Part shown: piece by piece, positions 45,600-56,639 of the stretch
Numbering within the stretch: position 1 is the stretch's first letter
How the letters are laid out: every line of letters begins with the position of its first letter
Source of the DNA: Takakia lepidozioides
Lineage: Eukaryota; Streptophyta; Takakiopsida; Takakiales; Takakiaceae
NCBI GenBank assembly: GCA_030704615.1
Contig: CM060732.1
Location: 79,006,171-79,070,170, forward strand
Direction of reading: 5' to 3'
DNA length: 64,000 nt
Notes under the pieces: model-generated
Seen by the model: only the letters and a program-made list of their open reading frames with translations
What the model was told of the DNA's origin: nothing
Databases searched by the model: none
Position numbers and translations under genes: made by a program

Positions 45600-46824
45600 G
45601 TGAGGCATTCGACTCGGGCAGCTCGACGCTTACCTGTGCACCTACATGACTATGATTTGAGCTTCGGTGAAGAAACTGTTGATCCCGTTAGTGACAATAT
45701 TACTCTGGCAGAAGCTTTACGTGATCCTGGGTGGACCAAGGCCATGCAAGAAGAATATGATTCTCATAAAGAATCATACCTGGGAGTTAATCAAGCTTCC
45801 TCCAAATTGTAAGACACTATCAGTGAAGTGGATATACAAGGCAAAGCCTCAACTTGGCTCCACCCATCATCGGCTAAAAGCGAGGTTGGCTGCTCGAGGA
45901 TTGGAACAACAAGCAAGGATTGATTACAACGAAACTTTTGCTCTTGTTGTCCGATGGTATACTCTTAGAACGATAATTGCTTTGGCTGTCAATCTTGGCT
46001 GGGACATGAACACCATCTTGACGTTGTTACGGCATTTCTCAACGGAACACTTGAAGAAACTATTTATATGCAGCAACCTCCCGGTTTTGCAATGGCTGGT
46101 AAAGAGCATTTGGTGTGCCGGCTGTTGCGATCTATCTATGGGTTAAAGCAATCCCCTCGGGCTTGGCATGTGAAGAAATCGATACATTTCTTTGTGCTCA
46201 AAATTGGACTTGCAGTGAAGCGGATCCCAATCTCTATTACTTTCTTGAAGGTTCCGTCATTCTCATCATTTTGCTGTGCGACGATGATCTCTTGGTTACC
46301 GGCAATGACTCTGACCATATTTATGCTGTCAAACAGACCTTGCAACGCAATATGAAATGAAGGATTTGGGTGTCAGCAAGCATCAGCCTACTGTCTCTGA
46401 CAGCACTACTGAAGCCAAGTACAAGGCATTATCTAAAGGGACAAAAGAAGCAGTATATCTTCGCCGGTTGTTACTTGAAGTCAAACTTCATCATTCTACT
46501 TCGACTATCCCTCTCGCACATTCTGATCATCACATTTAGTCCAATCTTTCCGAAGCACACATTCCTACTAGGCTGGACGTGCATCTTCATTGCGATAATC
46601 AAGATGCTATTAGGCTCGCTAAGAATCCCATCTTCCACGCACGCACCAAGCACATAGAAGCTAAGCACCATTTCATTCGTGAAAGGGTGCTAGAGGAGGA
46701 GATAACACTGAAAGTCATCTCTACAGAAGAACAACGTGCTGATATATTCACGAAACAAGTTGGCAGACAGAAGTTCGAGAAACATCGGAGTTTTATTGGG
46801 GTGCACTCTCTGGCACAAGTATGA
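45600..46824 (+). pseudogene. copia reverse transcriptase / RNase H remnant
   Basis: Blocks typical of copia RT appear in shifting frames ([37 protein letters not shown]). The catalytic box is altered, reading [10 protein letters not shown] where YVDDLL is usual. RNase H remnants follow (DSTTEAKYKAL, HCDNQDAIRLAKNP, ADIFTKQV). Several frameshifts are needed to connect them. Confidence 0.8.
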
Positions 46825-46931
46825 TTACATGTCTCAGATCATGTCGATGTGACATCCCCCCTGATCGGGTCGAGAGGGGGTGTTGGAAAAGACAACTTGA
46901 AACAGCGGCTTAAGTTTCACCGTGACGAATC

Positions 46932-47168
46932 TTGGAGAGAAGAGAGCGCATGTTGCGTCATCGACTCATCAAGGAAGTTTTGATTGTTTGGCATGGGCTT
47001 CCTCTCATGGATGCTACTTGGGAGTCAGAGCAAACAATAAAGAAACAGTACCCAGACTTTGTCATTGAGGACAATGAAAGAAACTTCATCAAATCATCCA
47101 TAAATAGTGTTTTGATTTGTTTTATGAGAATGTTTTACATGCAGCCCACCCTCGAAAGGGGGCAGTAG
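46932..47168 (+). mobile_element. Ty3/gypsy integrase C-terminal (chromodomain-like) fragment
   Basis: The frame reads RHRLIKEVLIVWHGLPLMDA then TWESEQTIKKQYPDF. This is the pattern of the chromodomain-like tail of gypsy integrases (WxGLP...ATWE). It interrupts the copia 3' LTR after about 40 bases, indicating a nested insertion or recombination junction. Confidence 0.55.
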
Positions 47169-47251
47169 TCGCAAGGCAAACTGGCTCTTAGTTACGCCGG
47201 TTTCGGCCGGAGTCTTCTCTCTCTATCTTTTACATGCAAACATCATACCAA

Positions 47252-47325
47252 CAGTTGGTAGCTCAGTTGGATAGTGCTCTCAATGCCACCCAGATGATTT
47301 TGGGGTCAAATCTTGATGGTTGTGG
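47252..47325 (+). repeat. tRNA-like sequence (SINE head or tRNA relic)
   Basis: An A box TAGCTCAGTTGG (47259-47270) and a B box-like GGGTCAAATCT (47303-47313) are spaced as in a tRNA. The acceptor stem does not pair well and the B box lacks the usual GGTTCGA. The following ~100 bases share a GTAAGCCTTCACGG/GGTTATTTTTTCC-type tail with a stretch at 49,475-49,535. A tRNA-derived SINE is the simplest reading. Confidence 0.5.
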
Positions 47326-47514
47326 TATGTTCTTCTCCCCCTTCTCTTGGGCGCAAGCCTTCACGGCCAGGTTATTCTGAAAGAGGTTATTTTTTCCTCT
47401 AACTATAATTAAAGGGCCCGATTTATGAGCTGTAGCCTGTCGCTCCTAGGTGTTTCCCCTTTTTTTTTTAAAAATGAGAACAAATAGCAATTTAAAGGAA
47501 TAGGACGTATAATC

Positions 47515-47895
47515 CTGTGTTGTGCGGGTAAATAGATTTTTGCTTACCCTCCGGGTAAGGGTAAATAAAAATCAGAGGTTTATTTATCCTCCGGGTAAGG
47601 GTAAATTATTTGTATGTCCATTTATTTATCCTATGGGTAAGGATAAATTATTTATATGTCCATTTATTTATCCTACAGATAAAGGATAAAGGCCAATATT
47701 TTTGACCGGGTAAGGATAAATGATTTACCCTTTTTATACCCGCCGGGTAAATAAAGGATATATTGCAGGATATATATATCTTCAGTTTGTTATGCTCAAC
47801 TCAAAAAATATAATAATTAAGATAATCAACTTATGGTCTTTTTTTGGTTTAGTATGAGGCTCATTGTATCATATGTTGGTGAATAATATGAGGGA

Positions 47896-47926
<31 letters not shown>

Positions 47927-48737
47927 GGATGATCAGAGCGAGTGTCTTCACACTAAAATAATAATCAAATAAAGCCAAATAGAACCATGTACGAGTGCCT
48001 TGTCCATGGAACTAGTGCCTCCGAGATCCAGGTAATAGATAATAATGAAACAAAATAATGAAAGATAAACTAGTGCCTCCCAGAGATCCGGGTAAAGATA
48101 ATAATGAAATAAAGGAAAGAATTGATTCAATTGTGATGGCATTTTCCATTTGTAAGGTAATGAAGTGAGGCAAAATCCATAGGCTATGGTTGATAGCTTA
48201 AAATAGATAAATAATTACCACTGTAACAAAGATGCCACGGACGAAATAGAACAATTTGTTCCGGAGGAGATGGTCCATAATGGAGCCTACCCTGGGAGTG
48301 TCATTCCCTGTCAAGGTTAGTAGAGTTTCTAGTAAAACTGTAGCTGAATTGCTTGCTGTCGCTGGCGAATGGGCAGCACTTAACAGCTCTGATTTCAGGG
48401 TTGCACTACACACGCATAGAGACAAGCACAAGAGTAGGACACTGACAGAGTATCACTTGGATTTCTCAAGAAGCTTTAAAATTTAAGTCTCAACATTTAT
48501 ATGGCAACATGGTCTTCATAGAGCAATAAGGGTGCAATTCCTATCTGTAGTTTCTCATTTACACTATTTATCCTCCAAAATATTTATTTATCCGCGGGTA
48601 AAGGGTATATGGAAACTATTTACCCTTTAGACGGGTAAGGGCAAGGGTTATCTCATATTATTTACCCGTCTGAAGGGTAAGGGTAAGGGTAAATGAAATG
48701 GGCCAATCCGGGTAAATGATTTACCTGCACAACACTG
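47515..48737. mobile_element. non-autonomous hAT-like DNA transposon with 8-bp TSD
   Basis: Terminal inverted repeats CTGTGTTGTGCGGGTAAAT (left) and CAGTGTTGTGCAGGTAAAT (inverse of right) bound a 1223-bp segment. The 8-bp direct repeat GTATAATC lies at 47507-47514 and 48738-48745. Ends of the CAGTGTTG type plus 8-bp duplications are hallmarks of the hAT superfamily. Both subterminal regions carry repeated TTTACCC / GGGTAA motifs. No transposase frame is present. A (TA)n run lies at 47898-47922. Confidence 0.85.
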
Positions 48738-48745
48738 GTATAATC

Positions 48746-49693
48746 ATGTATACTTAAAGACAGTAAAATATAGCATATATAATTGTTCCATGCCACCCGT
48801 CACCGTGCTTGTAGTTTTCTATAACAATCGACACTTGTTTTCAGGACAGACCTATGATTAAATGCCCAGTATGGGGTTGCCTGAGAGCTCATACCCTGTG
48901 GGCAATCTGGAAATGAAGGTGTGCTTGGATCTTCCAGGGGAAAAACCCCAGTCTTAGATCTATGATGTTTAATAAATATTATGTAGATCTGATGATTGAG
49001 AGGAGAAAAGCTTGGATCTCTTTGTGTGCAGCTCTTCCCCGAGCTTCAACCAGGTGCAGACTCCAGCTTCTCCAGAGGTTTGATATCACCCGGGGCAAGG
49101 ATGACATCATCGGCACCCACAATTCCGACTCTTCAGTACAATGGAAAGGCTCCATCCCCCCTCAATGGGAAATCCCCGGCTGAGGGGGAGGAGGTGGACT
49201 TTAATTGGCGCCACAAGCATGCTAGGGACTCCAAGTTTAAGGCTGAGCTTAAATTTTAGGGCTCTGGCATCTTGTAGATTGCCATTGCTGGACTTAGATT
49301 GCTTTGGTACACTTCTCCTCAGGATTCTGCCTCTCACTGATTTCTCATAGTTACTTCTCTCCTTCATAGACACCTTCCCTCTCAGCTTGGCACTATGACA
49401 TTTCAGGACATCACTTTCACTCATTCGTAAACATTTGCTAAAACTCTCCTTTAAACTCTTGGTTTTTTTGGTCATAGGGTGGTATCCCCACTGTAAGCCT
49501 TCACGGCTCCAGGGTGGTTATTTTTTCCACTTCTTCTAATATATTTCCAGGGCCTATGTCCCCTGTTCCCACAAAAAATAAAATAAAAAATATCGAAATA
49601 GATTGCAGCCCACCCATTCACGTCCATCAACCATCCTCCATTTAATAGCCCTCAAATTCCTGCAAGAATAACATTGTACATGAATGAGCTCAC
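48746..49693. other. noncoding, part of CAT locus
   Basis: Open frames here lack motifs. A stretch near 49,475-49,535 resembles the tail of the tRNA-like repeat at 47.3 kb. Confidence 0.35.
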
Positions 49694-49849
49694 CTGCCAC
49701 AGGAACCTCAATGGTAAACTCTGTGTAGATAAACATACAGTGCATGGAGGAGAAACCAGCTGCCACATATGCAAGGATGATTTCAGGCCCTACCACTGAT
49801 CGAGCCTGCAACCCTGTTATGACAAATATGCTTGCCCCCACCACTGTAC
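49694..49849 (-). pseudogene. cationic amino acid transporter, N-terminal exon
   Basis: An exon with clean acceptor (CCACTGCAG) and donor (CAG|GTGAGC) encodes GTVVGASIFVITGLQA ... EIILAYVAAGFSSMHCMFIY ... FTIEVPVAG. This is transmembrane helices 1-2 of a CAT/APC permease with the G-x-G-I/S-F helix-1 break and the E-x-P-V-A-G loop. It is in the same direction as the CAT pieces at 41.1-41.8 kb. A gene split by 7.8 kb of inserted elements with missing middle exons is the likely explanation. Confidence 0.65.
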
Positions 49850-50658
49850 CTGCAGTGGTTGCACCAAAGTTCACCGAATTTCCAATTCCTTTGTGATTCA
49901 AATTGTTGAAGTGTGAACATTCCCAGATTATCTTTCAATGCCACTTGCACTGTCATAAAGGATGTGCAATAAGGGCCTGTCCATCCTGAAGTGCAATCTC
50001 CTTGGAGTTTCAGATACTACAATTTTCATATTGACATGATTGGCGAATTCCAGACCATGGCACTTGCCGATGTTGCACATTTGCTGGCTTGAATGTTTCA
50101 ACCCCTTCTTCACTAGTACATATGATTGTGAAAACAAAGATCAGTGAATCGAGCATGCCAGTAAATCAGAAACTATACCACAAAGAAAAGTTAAACCAGT
50201 CTTGATGCAGATGCGTGGTAGTTTATGACAAGAAAAAATACCTATGGAGAACCACATGATGTCCCACCAATTGAGTGACCTCTTCGTTGCATTTCCACTT
50301 CGCTCCACCATCTCACATATTTCTACCTGCGCTCCATCGACGCAGACAAAATTGACTTATAGATAAAACAGAACATGTTTGTTTACAGAAAATGACACGT
50401 GGCAGACTCTCCATGACTGTGAACTATGACTACGGGCGTGCTAATCCGGTTGCGCACGTGGCACGTTGCAGTTTTTACACGTGGGCCATCAGGAGGTTGA
50501 CATGTGTCATGATGGGTGTTTTATTATGTATTTCTACACATTTGTATTTCTGCCACGTGGTGCATTACTATTGGAGAGTGAAAATAGATGCAGTCATTAT
50601 TATGACTATGGTAGAAGTCATATATATACATATATAATGAACAGGGACATGTGATGCA

Positions 50659-51200
50659 TGATTCCGGAGCTATGGGTTTATTCCCCTTCCTCTACCGGAC
50701 AAGGCTCTACAAGGGGGATGTAGTCGATAGAGGAGCTTGGCAGAGAAGACGAAGAGGACGCAACAGACTCACACATCCAAAAACATTCATAAAAAGCACT
50801 CAAGCACACCGTTACGCTTAGTATGCACACACGTAAGATGAAAACCACCACACTTTCTGCCACGGCAGAGGGATTTAAATAGTATTAGGGCGTAATCTAA
50901 CCCTAGCGCCACGCGGCACATACACATAGCCTTTCCAGATGTTGTTCCAGCCTGACCATAGAAAGAAGCCACATCATCTAGTTCCATCCTAATCTAATCC
51001 TAAACTAGTTGTTAGAATAAGACAACATATAATAAAGCCGTAAGCTGTTGCCAGCTCATCCTCATGCATTAGGTAGAAGTTCATCTAGACCACATCCTAA
51101 CTCCGTTCATCCTTTTTACATCCCTTGTTCATCCTCCCATCCTCCACCCTCCATTCATCTAAGGCAGAAAAACAGGTAAGGGGGAATCCCATCATCACAT
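50659..51200 (-). repeat. LTR-like repeat R2, copy 1
   Basis: This 542-bp repeat is inverted with respect to 56640-57177 and highly similar to it. It is flanked by a 10-bp direct repeat ATGTGATGCA (50649-50658 and 51201-51210). Read on the minus strand it starts TGTGATGATGGG, has a TATA-like CTATTTAAATCC and an AATAAA close to the end GGAATCA. Confidence 0.75.
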
Positions 51201-51683
51201 ATGTGATGCATGCCAGGGCCACTATGAACTGTGAGCTCTTGCGAACTAAGATATGAGGAAAACGAAGAAGGAGTTAGCCTAAGCAAAACTACACACCCGA
51301 TGCAAGAGGGATGGAAAAACCTAGGGAAGAAAACCTCACCCTGCAAGCTGGGTGGAGGACAAAACATCCCATAGGAAAAACCCCAATTGTTACAAATGGT
51401 GCTGAAAACTGTCACGAAATTCAAAAACTACTCTAAAGTGGAAGAAGCCATGGCCTGATCACGAGTTGTTCGAGCTGTAGGGGTGAAAATCACCTGGCAG
51501 TTCTCAACATTCAAACATGTTAGATCAAAAGTGAGTGTACACGGAACAAGCAGGGAAACATTAACAGGGCTAGCAAGGTAAGGAGTGGAAGAATGTTGGG
51601 GAAGCAACACATATTGCCAACCAGGAAGAATATCAGACTTCAGGTAAGGTCCATCAATCCGCCGCTTGGCCTTGGATACTTGC

Positions 51684-52737
51684 TTACCAGGCCCTTACAC
51701 ATATAGACTGCCCTACTTTGAAAGACTCAGAATACACAACCCACCGGTTATAATTTTTGGCCTGAGAAGCCTGGGCAAACACAATGTTAGACTTAGTTGT
51801 TTCTCGCAAATGATGGCGTTTAGCATCCAGGAAAAGCAAAAAGACTTCCCAATTTCCAGGCTCAGTAGCTGAGACCTGCGGCCAAGAGATATGCAAAGGA
51901 GTCCGACATTTCCTACCATACAAAAGTTCAAAAGGTGAGATTTTGGTACTGGCATGGATAGAAGTCCTATAGGCAAATAGCAGAATAGGCATGGCAATAT
52001 CCCATTCATCAATTAGCGTTCAATTCTTTTCGAGCATCTTTGCACATAGTTTTGTTAAATCGTTCTGTCAAACCATTGCATTGGGGATTGTAGGGAGCAG
52101 TAACGGCATGCTTCGTGTTGAGATTAAACAAGACAATCTCCATAAGTTGGTTGCAGAACTCAGTACCTTGATCCGTGAGGATTTGAAGAGGGCAACCATG
52201 ATGAAGTATCACCTAATCAAAGAAGAACTGCACCACCTCATCACTATCTTTAGCAACCAGAGGTCGGAGCTCAACCCATTTCGTCAGGTAATCCGTACCA
52301 ACCGCAAGGTATGCATGGCCCTTGGACGTGGATTTAAGGGGTCCAACAAGATCCAAGCCAACCCTGGCAAATGGTTCAGTCACCGGGATCGGCTGCAAAG
52401 ATAAGGGAGCTTTGGTCCTAGGTAGGATGGTCTTGGCATGACAGGGCACACACCTTGCAATGAAAGCTGAGACATCTTTAACTAAGTCTTTCCAGTGATA
52501 CTGCTTTTGCAATCTTTTGATAGTTTTAACAACCCCCAAATGGCCAGCATAAGTAGAAGCATGGTACAATTTGAATAAAGCAGGGACAGCGGACCTAGAA
52601 GGGACTTCCAAGAAGAAGAAAGTGACAGGCCTCGTTCTCTTCCTTTCGTGATCTGACTTCATTTTCAGTTGGCTGCCTATGAGGAGGCAAGCAGGCTGTA
52701 AGGCGCAGCTCAGTCCCTTGGTCGGGAAACAAACCAA
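51684..52737 (-). pseudogene. gypsy integrase remnant
   Basis: The HHCC zinc-binding segment (HASTYAGHLG ... CVPCHAKT) and the catalytic core start (GLDLVGPLKS, DYLTKWVE) lie in 52737-52213. The core continues in another frame as ILTDQGTEFCNQL, and the tail as PFELLYGR to 51684. Two frame changes separate these parts. Confidence 0.75.
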
Positions 52738-53122
52738 GGCAGATGCAAGACAAGATGAACATGCCTAAGGTAAGGGAAAGTACCAGAGCCTACTGTAGGA
52801 TGCCAGACCAGAATTCATGCCAATACCAAGGGAAATTCAACCAACATCAAACTGAAGCAGATCTCAAGTGTCAAGCAGATCTGGAGGAATATAAGGATAA
52901 TCCAGCAGATGACACAAGACAAATGGATCCGAAACAGGCACAACAGGTGAAGTAGAGCGTGAAGTATGAGGGACAAGGTCGTTCAGGGATTTTGGGTTCT
53001 CCTCGAGTCAAAACATCTGCATTGACATTATCCTTCACACGCTTGTAAGAGATTGTGAAGTCATAGCCTTGCAGTATGAGAGCCCACCTAGCTAATCTCC
53101 CTAGCTAATCTCCCTAGCCTAG

Positions 53123-54440
53123 CTAATCTCCTTGCTGACTCCCTGTGAGTTCACAAGGAGTCAGCAAGGCTTTCAAAGGTAAATGATCAGTCTCAATTGT
53201 AAAATGACAACCATGTAAATATTGCCTAAAATATTTGACTCCAAAGATAACTGCAAGGCCTTCCTTGTCAGTGATAGAGTAATTACGCTCATGTTTATTA
53301 AGGCGGCGGGAAGCGTAGGCAATGGCATGCTCCTTACCATCTTGAATCTGGCTCAACACTGCAGAGATAGCTAAATCACTGGCATCAGTTTGCAAGAGAA
53401 ATGGCAAGGTAAAATCAGGATAAACAAACACAGGAGCAGAGGTTAAGGTAGATGTTTCTGCAGTATCCCATACAAAACGAGCATCCTTGGATAACAAGTG
53501 AGTGAGTGAAGCAGCAAGTTTGGCAAATTGAAAAATGAAACGATGATAGTAAGAGCCCAAGCCCAAGAAGGCCTTAACACATGTTTTATCTCTAGGGGTT
53601 GGATAGTTCCACACAGCCTGGATCTTGGGTCAGGACTGATGCCAGCAGCAGAAAGCAGATGGCCTAGGAAATGGAGCTGTTCCATACAAAAATCACACTT
53701 CTTGGCTTTAACTTTAAGCCCGACTGTACGAAGCCTGCACACAACCCGCTGTAAATCCAGTAGATGAGCATCAAACGTCGTAGAATAAATATTGATGTCA
53801 TCAATGTAAACTAAAGCACACTCCCAACGAATGTTGCCTAAAACAATGTCCATAAGGCGCTGAAATGTAGCAGTGGCGTTGCAAAGGCCAAAAGACACTG
53901 TTTCAAATTGGAAGAGGCCCATCCTGCAGGTGAAGGCAATTTTCTCCTTAGCAGCAGCAGTAAAAGAACTGGCCAAAAGCGATAGGCTAAATCTAATGAA
54001 AAGAAGATAGTGGCCCCATTAAGTTGGTCTAGCGATTCGTTAATGCGTGGCAAAGGGTAGACATCTTTATTTGTAATGGCATTTAAACGCCGAAAGTCTA
54101 CACAAAAACGGGTTGAGCCATCCTTCTTACCCACCAAGACAATGGGACTGGCCCAAGGGGATATGGAGGGGGTGATCACACCAGCATCAAGCATCTTGAT
54201 AATCTCTTCATGAATGACTTTTTGCTCACGAACACTCTCCCTATAAGCATGTTGTTTGATAGGCTTACCATCCGTGATGATGTCATGATCAAGAAGGGTG
54301 GTGCGGCCTAAGTCATGGGGCCCTTTACTAAAGATGTCGAGATTGTCACGGAGAAACAGGTGCAGGTGACGAATCTGCTGGGGGGTGAGGTGATCCGTCA
54401 GTGGAACCGGAATGAGAGGCAAACGCCTGGAGTTGGTCAA
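53123..54440 (-). pseudogene. gypsy reverse transcriptase / RNase H remnant
   Basis: RT blocks begin near 54440 and include GVITPSISPWASPIVLV and FCVDFRRLNAITNKD. The catalytic YIDDI motif is intact at about 53810. A frame change near 53930 splits the RT. RNase H follows (LLQTDASDLAISAVLSQ, TIETDHLPLKAL), ending at 53123. Confidence 0.8.
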
Positions 54441-54720
54441 TGGGGGAGTCCACTAGTCCAATATCATGAAGACTGAGGCCTTTCTGAATAGAGGCCAACT
54501 CAAACAAAGGAGAAGCAGTGAGCCTAGTGAGGACCTGACCCTTGCGTACACTGATGCTAATACGTTCGGGATTAGCAACCAGTAATCTGACCTCTCCTTT
54601 AAATCCCCTGTCTAAAACCCCAGAAGCAATCAGACAGTGCTTTTGTAGGGTAAGTTTTTTCCAGCCTTCTCCCTCAAGGAAATGACCTGTAGGGCAAGCA
54701 AAAGCTAAGCCAATAGGCAC
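54346..54720 (-). pseudogene. gypsy protease-region remnant
   Basis: This frame between gag and RT encodes a sequence of the kind seen in the aspartic protease region and the protease-RT linker of gypsy elements. A catalytic D-S/T-G triad is not visible, so the protease core is probably decayed. Confidence 0.4.
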
Positions 54721-55519
54721 TATGCGGCGTGCGCTGAGGAAAAGCTGGGATAGTGAGTCAACTGGAGCACGTAGCTACATGGTATTCTTTGCCAAAGGCA
54801 GGGGAGGTCTAGACTTCTTACCTGGCGGAGGGAAATGCCATTGGCATAGATTATCACCAGGTGGTTGAAACTGGCTGAATCTGGCCCAATTATAATGCAA
54901 TCAGAGTAGTACTTCCAGACACTGTCACGATAATGAAACTTTAAGTCTGGTGTAGTATAGGCAGTGGGCTTTTCTTCACGAAAAAGCTTCCGAGCCAACT
55001 CTTTTGCCTCTACCCAAGTCAGATCGTGCTTGTCTTTGATGTTGGACTCAAACAGCTGTCTGGCTTCTCCTTTGAGACAAATCCAAAAAGATTTTACTTG
55101 GAATCTTGCTGGTACACCATTCATTTCAGTACTGATTTCAAAAAATTCCAAGAAGGACTCAAAATCTTCCCCTAAGTTGAATTCAGGGTATTGTTGCTTA
55201 TGCATTCGCTCGCCAAGTTCAGACAAGTTCGAGAAGGGGCATCAGAGGCCCCTGTCTGTCTCAGCAACATCTTCATGAGAGGGGGGCAATTGGAAATCAC
55301 CCCCATAGCTTCGCATAATGCTTCCACATCAAAGGTGGGTGGAGAGTCAGCCGCCGGATCCTTCTGTTTGAAATCTCCGGACGACTCTCTCCTTTCATAG
55401 TTCTTTGGTTCATTAGCTGTTGTCTCTCCCCTCTCCTTCGCTGCACGTTGTTCCAACTCACTTAGTCCCATAGTCTCTTCTGCCTCCTTTTCTAGCATAG
55501 ATCTTGTGAAAATAGGCAT
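54720..55519 (-). pseudogene. gypsy gag remnant
   Basis: Two overlapping frames (55519-55172 and 55226-54720) carry a retrotransposon gag region, with the capsid-like signature FWICLKGEARQLFESNI. A frameshift near 55200 splits it, and no CCHC knuckle is seen. Confidence 0.55.
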
Positions 55520-55641
55520 GAGAAAAAGAAGTACCCCTACCTGTTAGAAGGGGCACTGAGCTACGAGTCCCAGCCAGTCACACAGTGAGAGGTGATGAAG
55601 CGGTGTTTGTGCAGCAGGTACACTCCTTTACCCAAAAATCC

Positions 55642-56013
55642 TCACAGCTCTTCCTCACCCTTGAGCCAGAAGGTAACCTGCACAATGCTGCGCACGATTT
55701 TCTCCTTCACCAGTAGAGTATGGGTAGGGTACTCCTTCACTGCCTCAGCGTTGTATATCCCCATCGTCTCTCGACGGAAGCAGATCCCTGGGAAAATCAC
55801 TTCATCACTAGGACAAAAGGAAAAATCAGTGTTTGGAATGTCCGTGATCCGGTCCTCCCAAGTGAGCTCTCGGGTAGGGGTGGGCGGAATCCTAGGCTTC
55901 AAATTAGCAAGAAGAATAGAGGTACCACCCTTAACTAACTCCCACAAACGCAGGGGGCTTGGTTTGCCAGGCGGTAGGAAGTTTTCAAGCTCGACACCCA
56001 ATTCTCGACTCAC
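55642..56013 (-). CDS. unassigned 123-codon ORF upstream of gypsy gag
   Basis: This intact frame, on the same strand as the gypsy genes, encodes a mixed protein (NFLPPGKPSPLRLWELV ... FCPSDEVIFPGICFRRETMG ... YPTHTLLVKEKIVRSIV) unlike gag or pol. It could be an extra ORF of the element, a captured host exon, or coding sequence of the untranslated leader by chance. I do not recognise a family. Confidence 0.35.
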   Translation of the reverse strand: MSRELGVELENFLPPGKPSPLRLWELVKGGTSILLANLKPRIPPTPTRELTWEDRITDIPNTDFSFCPSDEVIFPGICFRRETMGIYNAEAVKEYPTHTLLVKEKIVRSIVQVTFWLKGEEEL

Positions 56014-56639
56014 AGAGAACTAGGGAATGCCCAACACTGCTCAGCTGAGAGTCTCACCCCGTCCCAACTGCTTCTTAGCACTAGCAAGGGGTTTTTGTAG
56101 GGAAACTTCCCTGGAATGCGGCGATTCTGCTCCCTGCGCTCCGCTCTGGTGTGTATGGGCTTGGAATGGATAGCTATTCAGGAGCAGGGATAGAGTGTGG
56201 GCACAGATTCATCCAAGAGGGCCAGATTTCCAAGCACAAGATTACCTATGATTCCTTGTGGATCAATAGCTACAAGAAATTACCTGCATCTGGTAGATGG
56301 TCAACTAAAGGCAGCAGCTGCAGCAGCACATTTGATAAAATCAGGCACCTCAACCATGACCACAGCTTCTAGAAGAGGATCAAGAGAGTGAGTCCACAAT
56401 GCCTCTTCTGGCACTTCTGTGCTGGGCTGCATTGCGTAGCCTGGCCTCTGCCTCCTAGGCCCTGGCTCTTAGTCTTTAGTGCTCTCTCCTTGTTTTTAGT
56501 ACTTCTCTTGCAGTTTTTTGCCTCTGGTCTTGAAGCAGTGCCTTCCTAGGTCGACCTCTATGGCACCAGCTTTGAGGGTATTTTTTTCTTATGTACGTCT
56601 CATCCCCCTTTATATAATAAATTTTCCAAGGCCTCTGTC

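Larger units (their letters stand above)
42669..46925 (+). mobile_element. Ty1/copia retrotransposon, degenerate
   Basis: The element has a 5' LTR (42669-42891), a primer-binding site TGGTATCAAAGCC immediately after it (initiator-Met tRNA type), gag, protease, a remnant of integrase, reverse transcriptase and RNase H in copia order. A purine tract (GAGAGGGGG, 46872-46880) and about 40 bases of a 3' LTR starting TGTTGGAA follow. Integrase is almost wholly deleted near 45,360, a ~550-bp foreign stretch interrupts gag, and several frames are broken. It cannot be autonomous. It lies between the CAT gene pieces. Confidence 0.85.
51430..55519 (-). mobile_element. Ty3/gypsy retrotransposon, degenerate
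   Basis: On the minus strand, gag, protease, RT, RNase H and integrase follow in gypsy order. Frames are broken between domains, and no own LTR pair or primer-binding site was identified. It is flanked on both sides by the R2 repeat in opposite orientations, which is not the direct-repeat arrangement of genuine LTRs. Confidence 0.8.

Noticed and set aside
47252-47325. Functional tRNA gene
   Set aside because: A and B boxes are spaced correctly, but the acceptor stem does not pair and the T-loop sequence is non-standard. A SINE head or relic is more likely.
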